A DNA stretch of 64,000 nucleotides from the NCBI RefSeq assembly GCF_036227225.1, contig NZ_CP109444.1, positions 9,343,501-9,407,500 of the forward strand, written 5' to 3'. The DNA comes from Streptomyces sp. NBC_01478. GTDB taxonomy: Bacteria; Actinomycetota; Actinomycetes; Streptomycetales; Streptomycetaceae. Position numbers and translations under genes: made by a program. Below are positions 26,931 through 36,947 of the stretch, piece by piece (positions within the stretch are counted from its first letter, which is position 1; each line of letters begins with the position of its first letter). The notes beneath the pieces were generated by a model. It saw only the letters and a program-made list of their open reading frames with translations, ran no database searches and was not told where the DNA came from.

Positions 26931-27023
26931 AACATGGGACTACCTGCGAAAACGGCGGTGAAACATGCGGCCACGACAGGGTGACACCGTGGAACGCCGC
27001 GCGCCCGCAGACGTGACACCGTG
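26926..27023 (+). promoter_or_regulatory. Two pairs of direct repeats, candidate PucR sites
   Basis: GGTGAAACATG occurs at 26926-26936 and 26957-26967, 31 bases apart. GTGACACCGTG occurs at 26981-26991 and 27013-27023, 32 bases apart. All four share GTGAMAC, and the spacing is about three helical turns. They lie just upstream of the second nitrilase gene and overlap the end of PucR. Confidence 0.5.
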
Positions 27024-27085
27024 CAACTCAAACCCGACTTCAGGGCTTCCTAAGCTCCTCGCACACCTAGCGACCGGAGGTCCCG

Positions 27086-27928
27086 ATGAGCACCGTGATT
27101 CGTGCCGCCCTGTTCCAGACAGCCTGGACGGGCGACAAGGAGTCCATGATCCAGGTACACGAACAGGCGGTCCGCGACGCGGCCGCGCAGGGTGCTCAAG
27201 TCCTGTGCTTCCAGGAGCTGTTCTACGGACCGTACTTCTGCCAGGTCCAGGACAAGGCGTTCTACGAGTACGCCGAGGCGATCCCGGACGGCCCGATCGT
27301 CAAGCGCTTCCAGGCGCTCGCCAAGGAACACGGCATCGTCCTGGTCCTCCCGATGTACGAGGAGGAGCAGCCCGGCGTCCTCTACAACACGGCCGCCGTG
27401 ATCGACGCGGACGGCTCGTACCTCGGCAAGTACCGCAAGCACCACATCCCCCAAGTCCCCGGATTCTGGGAGAAGTTCTACTTCCGCCCGGGCAACAGCG
27501 GCTGGCCGATCTTCGACACCAAGGTCGGCAAGATCGGTGTCTACATCTGCTACGACCGGCACTTCCCGGAGGGCTGGCGCGCACTGGGCCTCGCGGGCGC
27601 CGAGATCGTCTTCAACCCGTCGGCGACCTCGCGAGGCCTGTCCGCCTATCTGTGGCAGCTGGAGCAGCCCGCGGCTGCCGCCGCCAACGAGTACTTCGTC
27701 GGCGCCATCAACCGGGTCGGTGTCGAGGAGCTGGGCGACAACGACTTCTACGGCACGACCTACTTCGTCGACCCGGAGGCCCAGTTCGTCGGCGAGGTCG
27801 CCAGCGACAAGGAGACCGAACTGGTCGTCCGCGACCTGGACCTGGCGAAACTCCGCGAGGTCCGCGACCGCTGGCAGTTCTACCGCGACCGCCGCCCGGA
27901 CGCGTACGGCCCGTTGACCGCACCGTAA
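27086..27928 (+). CDS. Nitrilase-family N-carbamoyl-amide hydrolase, copy 2
   Basis: 280 residues, the same length as copy 1 and very similar along its whole length. It carries the same triad: FQELFYGPYF (Glu), KYRKHHIPQ (Lys), VYICYDRHFPEG (Cys). GGAGG lies about 6 bases before the ATG. Differences cluster around the substrate pocket (LFYGPYFCQVQDKAFYEY here, VFNAPYFCQVQEPEHYDW in copy 1), which may mean different carbamoyl substrates. It has its own promoter region with the repeats described above, and a strong hairpin follows it. Confidence 0.88.
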   Translation: MSTVIRAALFQTAWTGDKESMIQVHEQAVRDAAAQGAQVLCFQELFYGPYFCQVQDKAFYEYAEAIPDGPIVKRFQALAKEHGIVLVLPMYEEEQPGVLYNTAAVIDADGSYLGKYRKHHIPQVPGFWEKFYFRPGNSGWPIFDTKVGKIGVYICYDRHFPEGWRALGLAGAEIVFNPSATSRGLSAYLWQLEQPAAAAANEYFVGAINRVGVEELGDNDFYGTTYFVDPEAQFVGEVASDKETELVVRDLDLAKLREVRDRWQFYRDRRPDAYGPLTAP

Positions 27929-27940
27929 AGAAACGTAGGC

Positions 27941-28030
27941 TCCCCGCGCCCCTGTGGAGGGCGCACCCCTTCCACAGGGGCGCGGGGAAGCGTCCATTGG
28001 CGGCTTCGCCGCAGGGCGCGCCCAGCCCCC
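27941..28030. repeat. Perfect 18-base inverted repeat within a dispersed Streptomyces repeat
   Basis: The arms at 27941-27958 (TCCCCGCGCCCCTGTGGA) and 27971-27988 are exact reverse complements, with a 12-base loop. The following GGCGGCTTCGCCGCAGGGCG belongs to the same kind of intergenic element. It can terminate the nitrilase message and leave the hydantoinase gene to its own start. Confidence 0.75.
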
Positions 28031-28070
28031 ACAGACCCGCACCAGACCACAATCCAGCGGAGTCAAAACA

Positions 28071-29474
28071 ATGAGCACCCGTACCGTCATCCGCGGCGGC
28101 CTAGTCATCACCGCGTCCGACGAACTCCACGCCGACGTCCTGATCGAAGACGGCCGCATCGCAGCACTGGCCACCTCCGGTACCCCGACGGCCGACGCCT
28201 GGACCGCCGACCGGGTCATCGACGCCACCGGGAAGTACGTCATCCCGGGCGGGGTCGACGCCCACACCCACATGGAGATGCCGTTCGGCGGCACCAAGGC
28301 CGCCGACACCTTCGAGACCGGCACCCGGGCCGCCGCCTGGGGCGGTACGACGACCATCGTCGACTTCGCCATCCAGAGCGTCGGCGGAGCCCTCCGCGAG
28401 GGCCTCGACGCCTGGCACGCCAAGGCCGAGGGCAACTGCGCCATCGACTACGGCTTCCACATGATCGTCTCCGACGTCAACGAGAGCACCCTCAAGGAGA
28501 TGGACCTGCTGGTGCAGGAGGGCGTCACCTCCTTCAAGCAGTTCATGGCCTACCCGGGCGTCTTCTACAGCGACGACGGCCAGATCCTGCGCGCCATGCA
28601 ACGCGCCGCAGACAACGGCGGGTTGATCATGATGCACGCCGAGAACGGCATCGCGATCGACGTCCTCGTCGAACAGGCGCTCGCGCGCGGCGAGACCGAC
28701 CCCCGCTACCACGGCGAGGTCCGCAAGTCCCTCCTCGAAGCCGAGGCCACCCACCGCGCCATCAAGCTCGCGCAGGTCGCGGGCGCCCCGCTCTACGTCG
28801 TGCACGTCTCCGCGATGGAGGCGGTCGCCGAGCTGGCCAAGGCGCGCGACGAGGGGCTCCCCGTCTTCGGCGAGACCTGTCCGCAGTACCTGTTCCTCTC
28901 GACGGACAACCTCGCCGAGCCCGACTTCGAGGGCGCGAAGTACGTGTGCAGCACGCCTCTTCGGCCCAAGGAGCACCAGGCCAAGCTGTGGCAGGGCCTG
29001 CGCACCAACGACCTCCAGGTCGTCTCCACCGACCACTGCCCCTTCTGCTTCGTGGGCCAGAAGGAAATGGGCCGGGGCGACTTCTCGAAGATCCCCAACG
29101 GCATGCCGGGCGTCGAGAACCGCATGGACCTGCTCCACCAGGGCGTCGTCGACGGCCACATCAGCCGCCGCCGCTGGATCGAGATCGCCTGCGCCTCCCC
29201 GGCGCGGATGTTCGGCCTCTACCCGAAGAAGGGCACCATCGCCCCCGGCGCCGACGCCGACGTCGTCATCTACGACCCGAACGCCGAACAGACCGTCTCC
29301 GCCGAGACGCACCACATGAACGTCGACTACTCGGCGTACGAGGGCAAGCGCCTCACCGGCCGCGTCGAGACCGTCCTCTCGCGCGGCGAACTCGTCATCA
29401 CCGAGCGGGAGTACACCGGGCACGCGGGCCACGGCGTCTACACCCCGCGCTCCACCAGTCAGTACCTCAACTAG
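28071..29474 (+). CDS. hydA: Dihydropyrimidinase / D-hydantoinase
   Basis: 467 residues from ATG 28071, the usual length. It opens the ring of dihydrouracil, dihydrothymine or 5-substituted hydantoins. The binuclear metal site is complete: HxH in GVDAHTHMEMPF, the carboxylated Lys in SFKQFMAYPGVF, His in LIMMHAENG and YVVHVSAME, and the Asp in STDHCPF. Its product is the substrate for the carbamoyl-amide hydrolases. It sits 11 bases upstream of the LLM oxidoreductase and forms an operon with it. The gene symbol follows hydantoinase usage. Confidence 0.93.
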   Translation: MSTRTVIRGGLVITASDELHADVLIEDGRIAALATSGTPTADAWTADRVIDATGKYVIPGGVDAHTHMEMPFGGTKAADTFETGTRAAAWGGTTTIVDFAIQSVGGALREGLDAWHAKAEGNCAIDYGFHMIVSDVNESTLKEMDLLVQEGVTSFKQFMAYPGVFYSDDGQILRAMQRAADNGGLIMMHAENGIAIDVLVEQALARGETDPRYHGEVRKSLLEAEATHRAIKLAQVAGAPLYVVHVSAMEAVAELAKARDEGLPVFGETCPQYLFLSTDNLAEPDFEGAKYVCSTPLRPKEHQAKLWQGLRTNDLQVVSTDHCPFCFVGQKEMGRGDFSKIPNGMPGVENRMDLLHQGVVDGHISRRRWIEIACASPARMFGLYPKKGTIAPGADADVVIYDPNAEQTVSAETHHMNVDYSAYEGKRLTGRVETVLSRGELVITEREYTGHAGHGVYTPRSTSQYLN

Positions 29475-29485
29475 GAGTGGCGCAC

Positions 29486-30505
29486 ATGGACTTCGGACTC
29501 GTCCTGCAGACCGACCCGCCGGCCTCGCGGGTCATCAGCCTGATGAAGCGCGCCGAGCGCAACGGCTTCACCTACGGCTGGACCTTCGACTCCGCCGTAC
29601 TGTGGCAGGAGCCGTTCGTGATCTACAGTCAGATCCTGGCCAACACCACGAAGTTGACGGTCGGCCCGATGGTCACCAACCCGGGCACCCGCACCTGGGA
29701 GGTCACCGCCTCCACCTTCGCCACCCTGAACGACATGTTCGGCAACCGCACGGTCTGCGGCATCGGCCGCGGCGACTCCGCGATGCGGGTCGCGGGCCGC
29801 ACCCCGAACACGCTCGCCCGGATCAGCGAGGCCATGAAGGTCATCAGGGCGCTCGGCTCCGGCCAGGAGGCGGACCTCGGCGGCACGGTCATCAAGTTCC
29901 CCTGGGCCAAGGAGGACGCCCAACTCCCGGTCTGGATGGCCGCGTACGGCCCCAAGGCGCTGAAGATGACCGGCGAGGAGGCCGACGGCTTCATCCTCCA
30001 GCTCTCGGACCTCTACCTCACCGAGTACATGGTGAAGGCGGTGAAGGACGCGGCCGTGGCGGCCGGGCGTGACCCGTCCGAGGTCAAGATCTGTGTGGCT
30101 GCCCCGGCCTACGTCACCGAGGACGACTCGCCCGAGGCACTCGCCCACGCCCGCGACCAGTGTCGCTGGTTCGGTGGCATGGTCGGCAACCACGTCGCCG
30201 ACCTCGTCTCGAAGTACGGCGAGCACTCCGCCGCCGTACCCGAGGAACTCACGGACTACATCAAGGCCCGTGAGGGGTACGACTATTCGCATCACGGTCG
30301 CTCCGACAACCCCGACACCGCCTTCGTGCCCGACGAGATCGTCGACCGGTTCTGCATCATCGGATCGGCCGAGAAGCAGATCGAAAAGCTCAACGCCTTG
30401 AAGGAGTTGGGCGTCGACCAGTTCGCCGTCTACGACATGCACGACGCGCAGGAAGCCACGATCGACGCCTACGGGTCGAAGGTGATCCCGGCCGTCAACG
30501 GCTGA
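29486..30505 (+). CDS. LLM-class F420-dependent-type oxidoreductase
   Basis: 339 residues; AGGAG precedes the ATG. It is a TIM-barrel luciferase-like protein resembling the TIGR03842/CPS_4043 group. Conserved pieces are MDFGLVLQTDPP, the strand with TYGWTFDSAVLWQEP, GPMVTNPGTR, CGIGRGDSAMR (cofactor phosphate loop), and VWMAAYGPKALKMTGEEADG. The C-terminal region FCIIGSAEKQIEKL is typical of the family. It could use F420H2 or FMN. As the operon partner of dihydropyrimidinase, and with no dihydropyrimidine dehydrogenase here, it may act on the pyrimidine ring. That role is an inference. Confidence 0.88.
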   Translation: MDFGLVLQTDPPASRVISLMKRAERNGFTYGWTFDSAVLWQEPFVIYSQILANTTKLTVGPMVTNPGTRTWEVTASTFATLNDMFGNRTVCGIGRGDSAMRVAGRTPNTLARISEAMKVIRALGSGQEADLGGTVIKFPWAKEDAQLPVWMAAYGPKALKMTGEEADGFILQLSDLYLTEYMVKAVKDAAVAAGRDPSEVKICVAAPAYVTEDDSPEALAHARDQCRWFGGMVGNHVADLVSKYGEHSAAVPEELTDYIKAREGYDYSHHGRSDNPDTAFVPDEIVDRFCIIGSAEKQIEKLNALKELGVDQFAVYDMHDAQEATIDAYGSKVIPAVNG

Positions 30506-30552
30506 CGCACACCCGCACCACCGCTCAACTCCCCGTCCCCCCACTCCAGTTC

Positions 30553-30582
30553 TCCCCCTCCCCGCCGTCCCGGGGAGGGGGA
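30553..30582 (+). terminator. Strong hairpin after the hydantoinase-LLM operon
   Basis: Perfect 12-base arms TCCCCCTCCCCG (30553-30564) and CGGGGAGGGGGA (30571-30582) with a 6-base loop, 47 bases after the LLM stop. Confidence 0.7.
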
Positions 30583-30632
30583 CCGGAGCCCCGCACGGCC
30601 TTTCCGGACCCACCTCATCGATTGGCCTGCCC

Positions 30633-32165
<1,533 letters not shown>

Positions 32166-32191
32166 GCCCCGTTGTTCGGAGGGCGGTCGGG

Positions 32192-32905
32192 CTAGCTGGC
32201 CCTGCCGCCCTCCAGCGCGGTCACCGCTTCCTTCGCGGCCTTGATCGCACCCTTGTTGATCACGTCCGTGCTCGGCGCCTTCTTGTTCTCGAAGTCGCTG
32301 CCGTTGTACGTGATGGTCACCAGCGCGTTGCCCGCGCGGACGACGACCGTGCCCTCACGCGTCTGCTGCTTGTCCTCTGTGGTGAGGTTCACGATGGAGT
32401 ACGCGGAGTCGCCGAGCCCGGGAACCGCGCCGCCGCCGCTCTTCTCCGCAGTCGTCTCGGTGTACGACTTTTTCGCCGCTTCGTCCGATTCCGTGATCTC
32501 GTACGACACGTCGAGCCAGCGGTAGTCGTACCCCTTGAGCGCGTTCCACGAGCAGGTGCGGCGCACCTTCGTGTCCGTCGACGGGATCTCCTTGCCGGCC
32601 GTCTTCGCGCCCGGCACCAGCGACTTGATCGTCGCCACCGACACGCTTCCGCACGGGGCGGGAGAAGTGGAGTACGCCTTGGCCACGGGCGCCGTCGACG
32701 GGGCCGAGGACCCGGACGAGGAGTCGGACTCGGGCGTCGCCTTGTGATCGGCGGTCGTCGTCGCGGCGAACGGACCGGACGTCAGGGCCCAGCCCATCGC
32801 GGCGAGCACGACGACCGGCGACAGACGCGCGGTGAGAGCGAGCGGCAGAGGAAGAGAACGCAAGTCGCACTTCTCGTGGGGGAAGGGTGCGGAGCGGGTC
32901 CGCAC
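32192..32905 (-). CDS. Exported protein of unknown function (DUF3558-like)
   Basis: Up to 237 residues from GTG 32905. A TTG at 32863, with GAGAAG upstream, is a likely alternative that puts the signal sequence (RSLPLPLALTARLSPVVVLA) at the very N-terminus. A Ser/Thr/Pro-rich linker follows, then a ~150-residue domain with two cysteines (PAPCGSVSVATIKSLVPG and RRTCSWNALKG). These resemble the cysteine pair of DUF3558 lipoproteins, but no lipobox Cys is present. It is convergent with the NCS1 gene, 26 bases away. The function is unknown. Confidence 0.75.
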   Translation of the reverse strand: MRTRSAPFPHEKCDLRSLPLPLALTARLSPVVVLAAMGWALTSGPFAATTTADHKATPESDSSSGSSAPSTAPVAKAYSTSPAPCGSVSVATIKSLVPGAKTAGKEIPSTDTKVRRTCSWNALKGYDYRWLDVSYEITESDEAAKKSYTETTAEKSGGGAVPGLGDSAYSIVNLTTEDKQQTREGTVVVRAGNALVTITYNGSDFENKKAPSTDVINKGAIKAAKEAVTALEGGRAS

Positions 32906-33027
32906 TGCGGACGGGGACGGCCAGTGTCACATGACTCCCTGTGAGGCGGAAGCATGAACTCGCTCCGTGCCTGTGCGGTGACAGTGCCTGACTGAGGACG
33001 GGTTGTGTGTCCTCTTATGTCCACCCG

Positions 33028-34023
33028 TCAGGTGTGAACGGCGGGCACGCGCATCGTCGTCCCGATCCGTTCGACGGCCGCGAACGCCCCGTAGGCGACG
33101 AGCCGCACGAGACGCGCGTCACCGTCCGACGGCTCCCGCCAGGCGGCCACGTCCTCCTCCGTGATCCGGTACGGCGCGAGCGCGGCCAGCACCGCGAGGC
33201 GCGCCGCCGGCCGCTCCCGCCGGCTCGGGAAGCCGCGCAGGACGACCGGCGGATGCGAACCGTCCCAGGCCCACAGCGTCTCCCGTACGAGCGTCCGGTC
33301 GTCCGCGTCGAGCAGCTCGGCACCCGCGAGCGCGGCCGTGCGCAGCGCGTCGTAGGCCGGGCCCACCGGCGTCCCGGCCGCCCAGTCCGGGCCGGGTCCC
33401 GGCGTGTCGAGCAGGGGGAGTGCCGCTCCGGGGACGGCGGTACGGCGCACGGTGCGGGCGACGCTGCGGCCCACGAGGCTCCGTACGGCCCGGAACCGCT
33501 GGGCGTTGCCCGGCAGGAGCTGTTCGGTCAGCAGGGCCGACACGACGCGGTTGATGAAGTGGAAGGCGAGCGCGGTGCCCAGGTAGGCGGGCGCCTGCTC
33601 GCGCGGGAACGGGTACGGCGTGAGGGCCGCGCCGGGGACACGCGTCCGGCGGCCCCAGTCGAGCACGCGCGCGTGCTCCTCGTTCTCCGGTGTGCCGCCG
33701 CGCGCCAGGTGCTCGGCGAGGGCGTGGTCGCCGGTGGCGTGCAGCAGGACGGTGTGCGCGTCCGCGCAGAACGGGCACTTGTTCGCGAGCGAGACGCCGA
33801 GCGCGGCCAGCTCCTTGCCGGTGCGGCTGCCGGCGCCCGCGATCAGCGACTCGCGCATCAACGCCCAGGCGGGGGCGAGGAGTTCGGGCGCGGAGGACAG
33901 GACCACGAAGGTCGGGGGCCGTTCGATACCGAAGTCGACGGCAATCTGCTCGAAGACCTCGGCGGTGCGGCCGGTGGCGGACTTCGGCGACGGGGGCCGG
34001 GTGTGCCGGAAGGGTGTGGGCAT
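33028..34023 (-). CDS. AhpD-like carboxymuconolactone-decarboxylase-family protein
   Basis: 331 residues, about twice the length of a single AhpD domain. The redox site ELAALGVSLANKCPFCADAHT (CxxC with a following His, about residues 71-91) is that of AhpD alkylhydroperoxidases. The C-terminal ~130 residues (AWDGSHPPVVLRGFPSRRER, EEDVAAWREPSDGD) lack cysteines but look like a second, degenerate helical domain. A peroxidase-linked or thiol-oxidoreductase role is inferred. It is divergent from the histidine kinase, with a 166-base shared upstream region. Confidence 0.83.
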   Translation of the reverse strand: MPTPFRHTRPPSPKSATGRTAEVFEQIAVDFGIERPPTFVVLSSAPELLAPAWALMRESLIAGAGSRTGKELAALGVSLANKCPFCADAHTVLLHATGDHALAEHLARGGTPENEEHARVLDWGRRTRVPGAALTPYPFPREQAPAYLGTALAFHFINRVVSALLTEQLLPGNAQRFRAVRSLVGRSVARTVRRTAVPGAALPLLDTPGPGPDWAAGTPVGPAYDALRTAALAGAELLDADDRTLVRETLWAWDGSHPPVVLRGFPSRRERPAARLAVLAALAPYRITEEDVAAWREPSDGDARLVRLVAYGAFAAVERIGTTMRVPAVHT

Positions 34024-34189
34024 GGCAGCAGCGTGCGCTGCTCGGGTGCCCCCGGTCGTCGTACGGCCGAAGGGAGTTGACGCTGCGTCGGCCGGTCGGC
34101 GCGGGCCCGGGTAGTACTGCGTGGGGAGTAGTCCAGGAGTTGTCCACAGGGCTGACGCCTGTGTCGGCGCGGCGGTCTACTGTGCGGTC

Positions 34190-35305
34190 ATGAGCGGGTA
34201 CCCGGTCGATGTGACCCCACGCAGGCGCCTCGCCGACGCGTCCCTCGCGGTCGTGATCGGCGCCCTCGTCATGACCGTCGCCGCCTTCGACACGGACACG
34301 ACCGCCGTCGACTACGCGCTCGTCGCCCTCGCCTCGGCCGCCCTGGCGTTCTACCAGACGGCTCCGCGCGCGGTCCTCGCCGTGACCACGGCGGGGGAGG
34401 CGGCCTATGTCCTGCACGCCCACCCGGGGCCGATCGCCGGTCTGCCCGTCCTCGCCGCCATGCACACGGCGGCGCGGGTGGGACACCGCGGCTGGGCGGC
34501 CGGGGCGGGCGCGGTGTTCCTGGCGGCGTACTTCGCGACGGGGCCCACGACCCAGCAGGTGGTCGAGCGGACCGCGCTCATCGCCGGCTGGTTCCTGTGC
34601 GCGGTGGTCACCGGCCTCGCCGACCGCAACTGGCAGGCGTATCTGCGCCAGACCGAACAGCGCGCCCTGGAGGCCGAACGCACCCGCGAGGAGGTCGCGT
34701 TGCGCCGCGAGGGCGAGGAACGCCTGCGCATAGCAAGGGAGTTGCACGACTCCCTCACGCACAGCATCTCGATCGTCAAGCTCCAGGCGGGCGTCGCCGT
34801 CCACCTCGCCCGCAAGCGCGGCGAGGAGGTGCCGCCCGCACTGCTCGCCATCCAGGAGGCGGGCGGCGAGGCGATGCGGGAACTGCGGGCCACCCTGGAG
34901 ATCCTGCGCACCACCGAGGAGCCCACCGGCACCCCCGAGCTGCTCGTGGAGCGGGCCTGCGCGGCCGGCCTCGCCGTCGAACTCGCGGTGACGGGCGAGG
35001 AGCGCCCCCTCGCGGCGACGGTCGACCGCGCGGTGTACCGCATCGTCCAGGAGGCCCTCACCAACGCGGCCCGGCACGCGGGCCCGGCCAAGGTCTGCGT
35101 CCAACTCGACTATGGCAAAGCAGACTTGACGATACGCGTGGAGGACGACGGAGCGGCCCAGCCCGACTGTCCGCCGAAGCCGGGCATCGGCCTCACCGGC
35201 ATGCGCGAACGCGTCACCGCACTGGGCGGCACCCTGCACACCGCCCCGCGCGCGGAGGGCGGCTTCTCGGTACGGGCCGAACTGCCGCTGGGGGAGGCGG
35301 GATGA
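34190..35305 (+). CDS. NarL-type sensor histidine kinase
   Basis: 371 residues. About four to five N-terminal membrane helices (residues ~15-150, no large external loop) suggest sensing within the membrane. The dimerisation/phospho-acceptor motif is RIARELHDSLTHSIS (His near residue 185). The ATPase has YRIVQEALTNAARHAG and IRVEDDG with GIGLTGMRERV. This is the His_kinase_3 class. Its stop overlaps the response-regulator start (ATGA), so it and the regulator form a pair. The signal is unknown. Confidence 0.92.
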   Translation: MSGYPVDVTPRRRLADASLAVVIGALVMTVAAFDTDTTAVDYALVALASAALAFYQTAPRAVLAVTTAGEAAYVLHAHPGPIAGLPVLAAMHTAARVGHRGWAAGAGAVFLAAYFATGPTTQQVVERTALIAGWFLCAVVTGLADRNWQAYLRQTEQRALEAERTREEVALRREGEERLRIARELHDSLTHSISIVKLQAGVAVHLARKRGEEVPPALLAIQEAGGEAMRELRATLEILRTTEEPTGTPELLVERACAAGLAVELAVTGEERPLAATVDRAVYRIVQEALTNAARHAGPAKVCVQLDYGKADLTIRVEDDGAAQPDCPPKPGIGLTGMRERVTALGGTLHTAPRAEGGFSVRAELPLGEAG

Positions 35306-36009
35306 TCCGGGTCGCGGTCGTCGACGACCAGGCGCTGATGCGCGCGGGCTTCCGCGCCCTGCTCGACGCCGAGGAGGGCATCGAGGTGGTGGGCGAGGCG
35401 GCCAACGGCGAACAGGGCGTGGCCCTCGTTCGTGCGCAGCTCCCCGACATCGCGCTGATCGACGTACAGATGCCGGTGATGACGGGCATCGAGGCGACCC
35501 GCCGTATCGCCGCCGACCCGGCCCTCTCGTCGGTCCGGGTCGTCATCCTCACCAACTACGGCCTGGACGAGTACGTCTTCGAGGCGCTCCGCGCGGGCGC
35601 CAGCGGCTTCCTCCTCAAGGACACCGACCCGGCGGACCTGCTCCAGGCGATCGAGATCGTCGCCGGCGGCGAGGCCCTGCTCTCCCCGGCCGTCACCCGC
35701 ACCCTCATCGGCGAGTTCGTCTCCCGGCCCCCCGACCGCTCCACCGCCACCGGCCTGGAACACCTCACCCGCCGCGAACGCGAGGTCACCGCCCTGGCCG
35801 CGCGCGGCCTCACCAACGAGGAGATCGCCGCCCACATGGTGATCAGCCCGTTCACGGCGAAGACCCACATCAGCCGGGCGATGACGAAGCTCGGAGCCCG
35901 GGACCGGGCCCAACTCGTCGTGTTCGCCTACGAGTCGGGGCTGGTGACGGCCCGCGCGCCGGAATCCCGTTGCGAGCCGGACGCACCGGATCGCACCCTG
36001 GGGCGATGA
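35302..36009 (+). CDS. NarL/FixJ-type response regulator
   Basis: 235 residues. The receiver domain has DD in AVVDDQALMRAG, the phospho-acceptor Asp in IALIDVQMPVMTG (near residue 54) and Lys in GFLLKDTDP. A C-terminal LuxR-type helix-turn-helix follows (LTRREREVTALAARGLTNEE, then ISPFTAKTHISRAMTKLGAR). It is activated by the kinase encoded just upstream and overlaps both neighbours by 4 bases. Its targets are unknown but may include its own promoter at about 34100-34189. Confidence 0.94.
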   Translation: MIRVAVVDDQALMRAGFRALLDAEEGIEVVGEAANGEQGVALVRAQLPDIALIDVQMPVMTGIEATRRIAADPALSSVRVVILTNYGLDEYVFEALRAGASGFLLKDTDPADLLQAIEIVAGGEALLSPAVTRTLIGEFVSRPPDRSTATGLEHLTRREREVTALAARGLTNEEIAAHMVISPFTAKTHISRAMTKLGARDRAQLVVFAYESGLVTARAPESRCEPDAPDRTLGR

Positions 36010-36833
36010 CCGAGACGACACGCGCGCAGGACCCGGCCGCCCATGTCCGCGAGGAGATCCTCGCCTACTACGCCCAGGGCAAGGAGGACGGCCGCCTCAG
36101 ACAGGGCTCCGAGCGGCTGGAGTTCTGGCGCACCCAGGACGTCCTGCGGCGCCTGTTGCCGACGGCTCCCGCGAGGGTGCTGGACGTCGGCGGGGGCAGC
36201 GGGATCCATGCCGAGTGGCTCGCGCGGGACGGGTACGGGGTCCACCTCGTCGACCCCGTACCGCTGCACGTGGAACAGGCGGGCCGACTGCCGGGGGTCA
36301 CCGCCCGCGCCGGGGACGCCAGGGCGCTGCCCGTCCAAGACGCCTCGTACGACGTGGTGCTGCTGCTCGGGCCGCTGTACCACCTGCCCGAACGGGCCGA
36401 CCGCGTACGGGCGTTGAGCGAGGCGCGTCGGGTGGTGCGGCCGGGTGGGCTGGTCGTCGCGGCGACGATCAACCGCTTCGCGGGACTGCACGACCTGCTC
36501 AAGCACGAGCTGTACTTCACCGCCCAGCACCGCCCGCGGGTCGACCGCGAGACGCAGGAGGGACGCCACGACTCCCAGGACGGCGGCCTCTTCACGACCG
36601 CCTACTTCGCCCAACCCCACGAAGCCCCCGAGGAGTTCACGGAGACAGGCCTCACCGTCGAGGGCCAGTACGGCCTCGAAGGCGCCGCCTGGCTGATGGG
36701 CGGCATCGAGGACTGGCTGGACGACCCGGACCGCCGCGAGGCCGTCCTGGCGGCCACCCGCCGTATCGAGTCCGAGCCCACGCTGCTCGGCACCAGCGGC
36801 CATCTGCTCACCGCCGGCAGGCGCAACTCCTAG
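36006..36833 (+). CDS. SAM-dependent methyltransferase coupled to the two-component system
   Basis: 275 residues from ATG 36006, which overlaps the response-regulator stop. The class I methyltransferase fold is shown by motif I VLDVGGGSGIHAEWLA near residue 58, the acidic end of strand 2 VHLVDPVPLHV, motif IV DVVLLLGPLYHLPE and RVVRPGGLVVAATI. The LGPLYHL form is typical of small-molecule methyltransferases. Its third position in a kinase-regulator operon with overlapping codons is unusual. The substrate is unknown. Confidence 0.88.
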   Translation: MTETTRAQDPAAHVREEILAYYAQGKEDGRLRQGSERLEFWRTQDVLRRLLPTAPARVLDVGGGSGIHAEWLARDGYGVHLVDPVPLHVEQAGRLPGVTARAGDARALPVQDASYDVVLLLGPLYHLPERADRVRALSEARRVVRPGGLVVAATINRFAGLHDLLKHELYFTAQHRPRVDRETQEGRHDSQDGGLFTTAYFAQPHEAPEEFTETGLTVEGQYGLEGAAWLMGGIEDWLDDPDRREAVLAATRRIESEPTLLGTSGHLLTAGRRNS

Positions 36834-36947
36834 CGGGGCGAGCGGTGTTGGGGGAGCGTTCGGCAGTCGGTACCCGGCGCGCAAGTCCCCCGTACCGCGG
36901 CCGTCCGTAGCGTGACTCCGTTCTCGTACTCGGCAATTGGAGCGGAC

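Noticed and set aside
35110..36021. Antisense frame over the response regulator
   Set aside because: The receiver and LuxR motifs on the plus strand are unambiguous. The antisense frame is a GC artefact.
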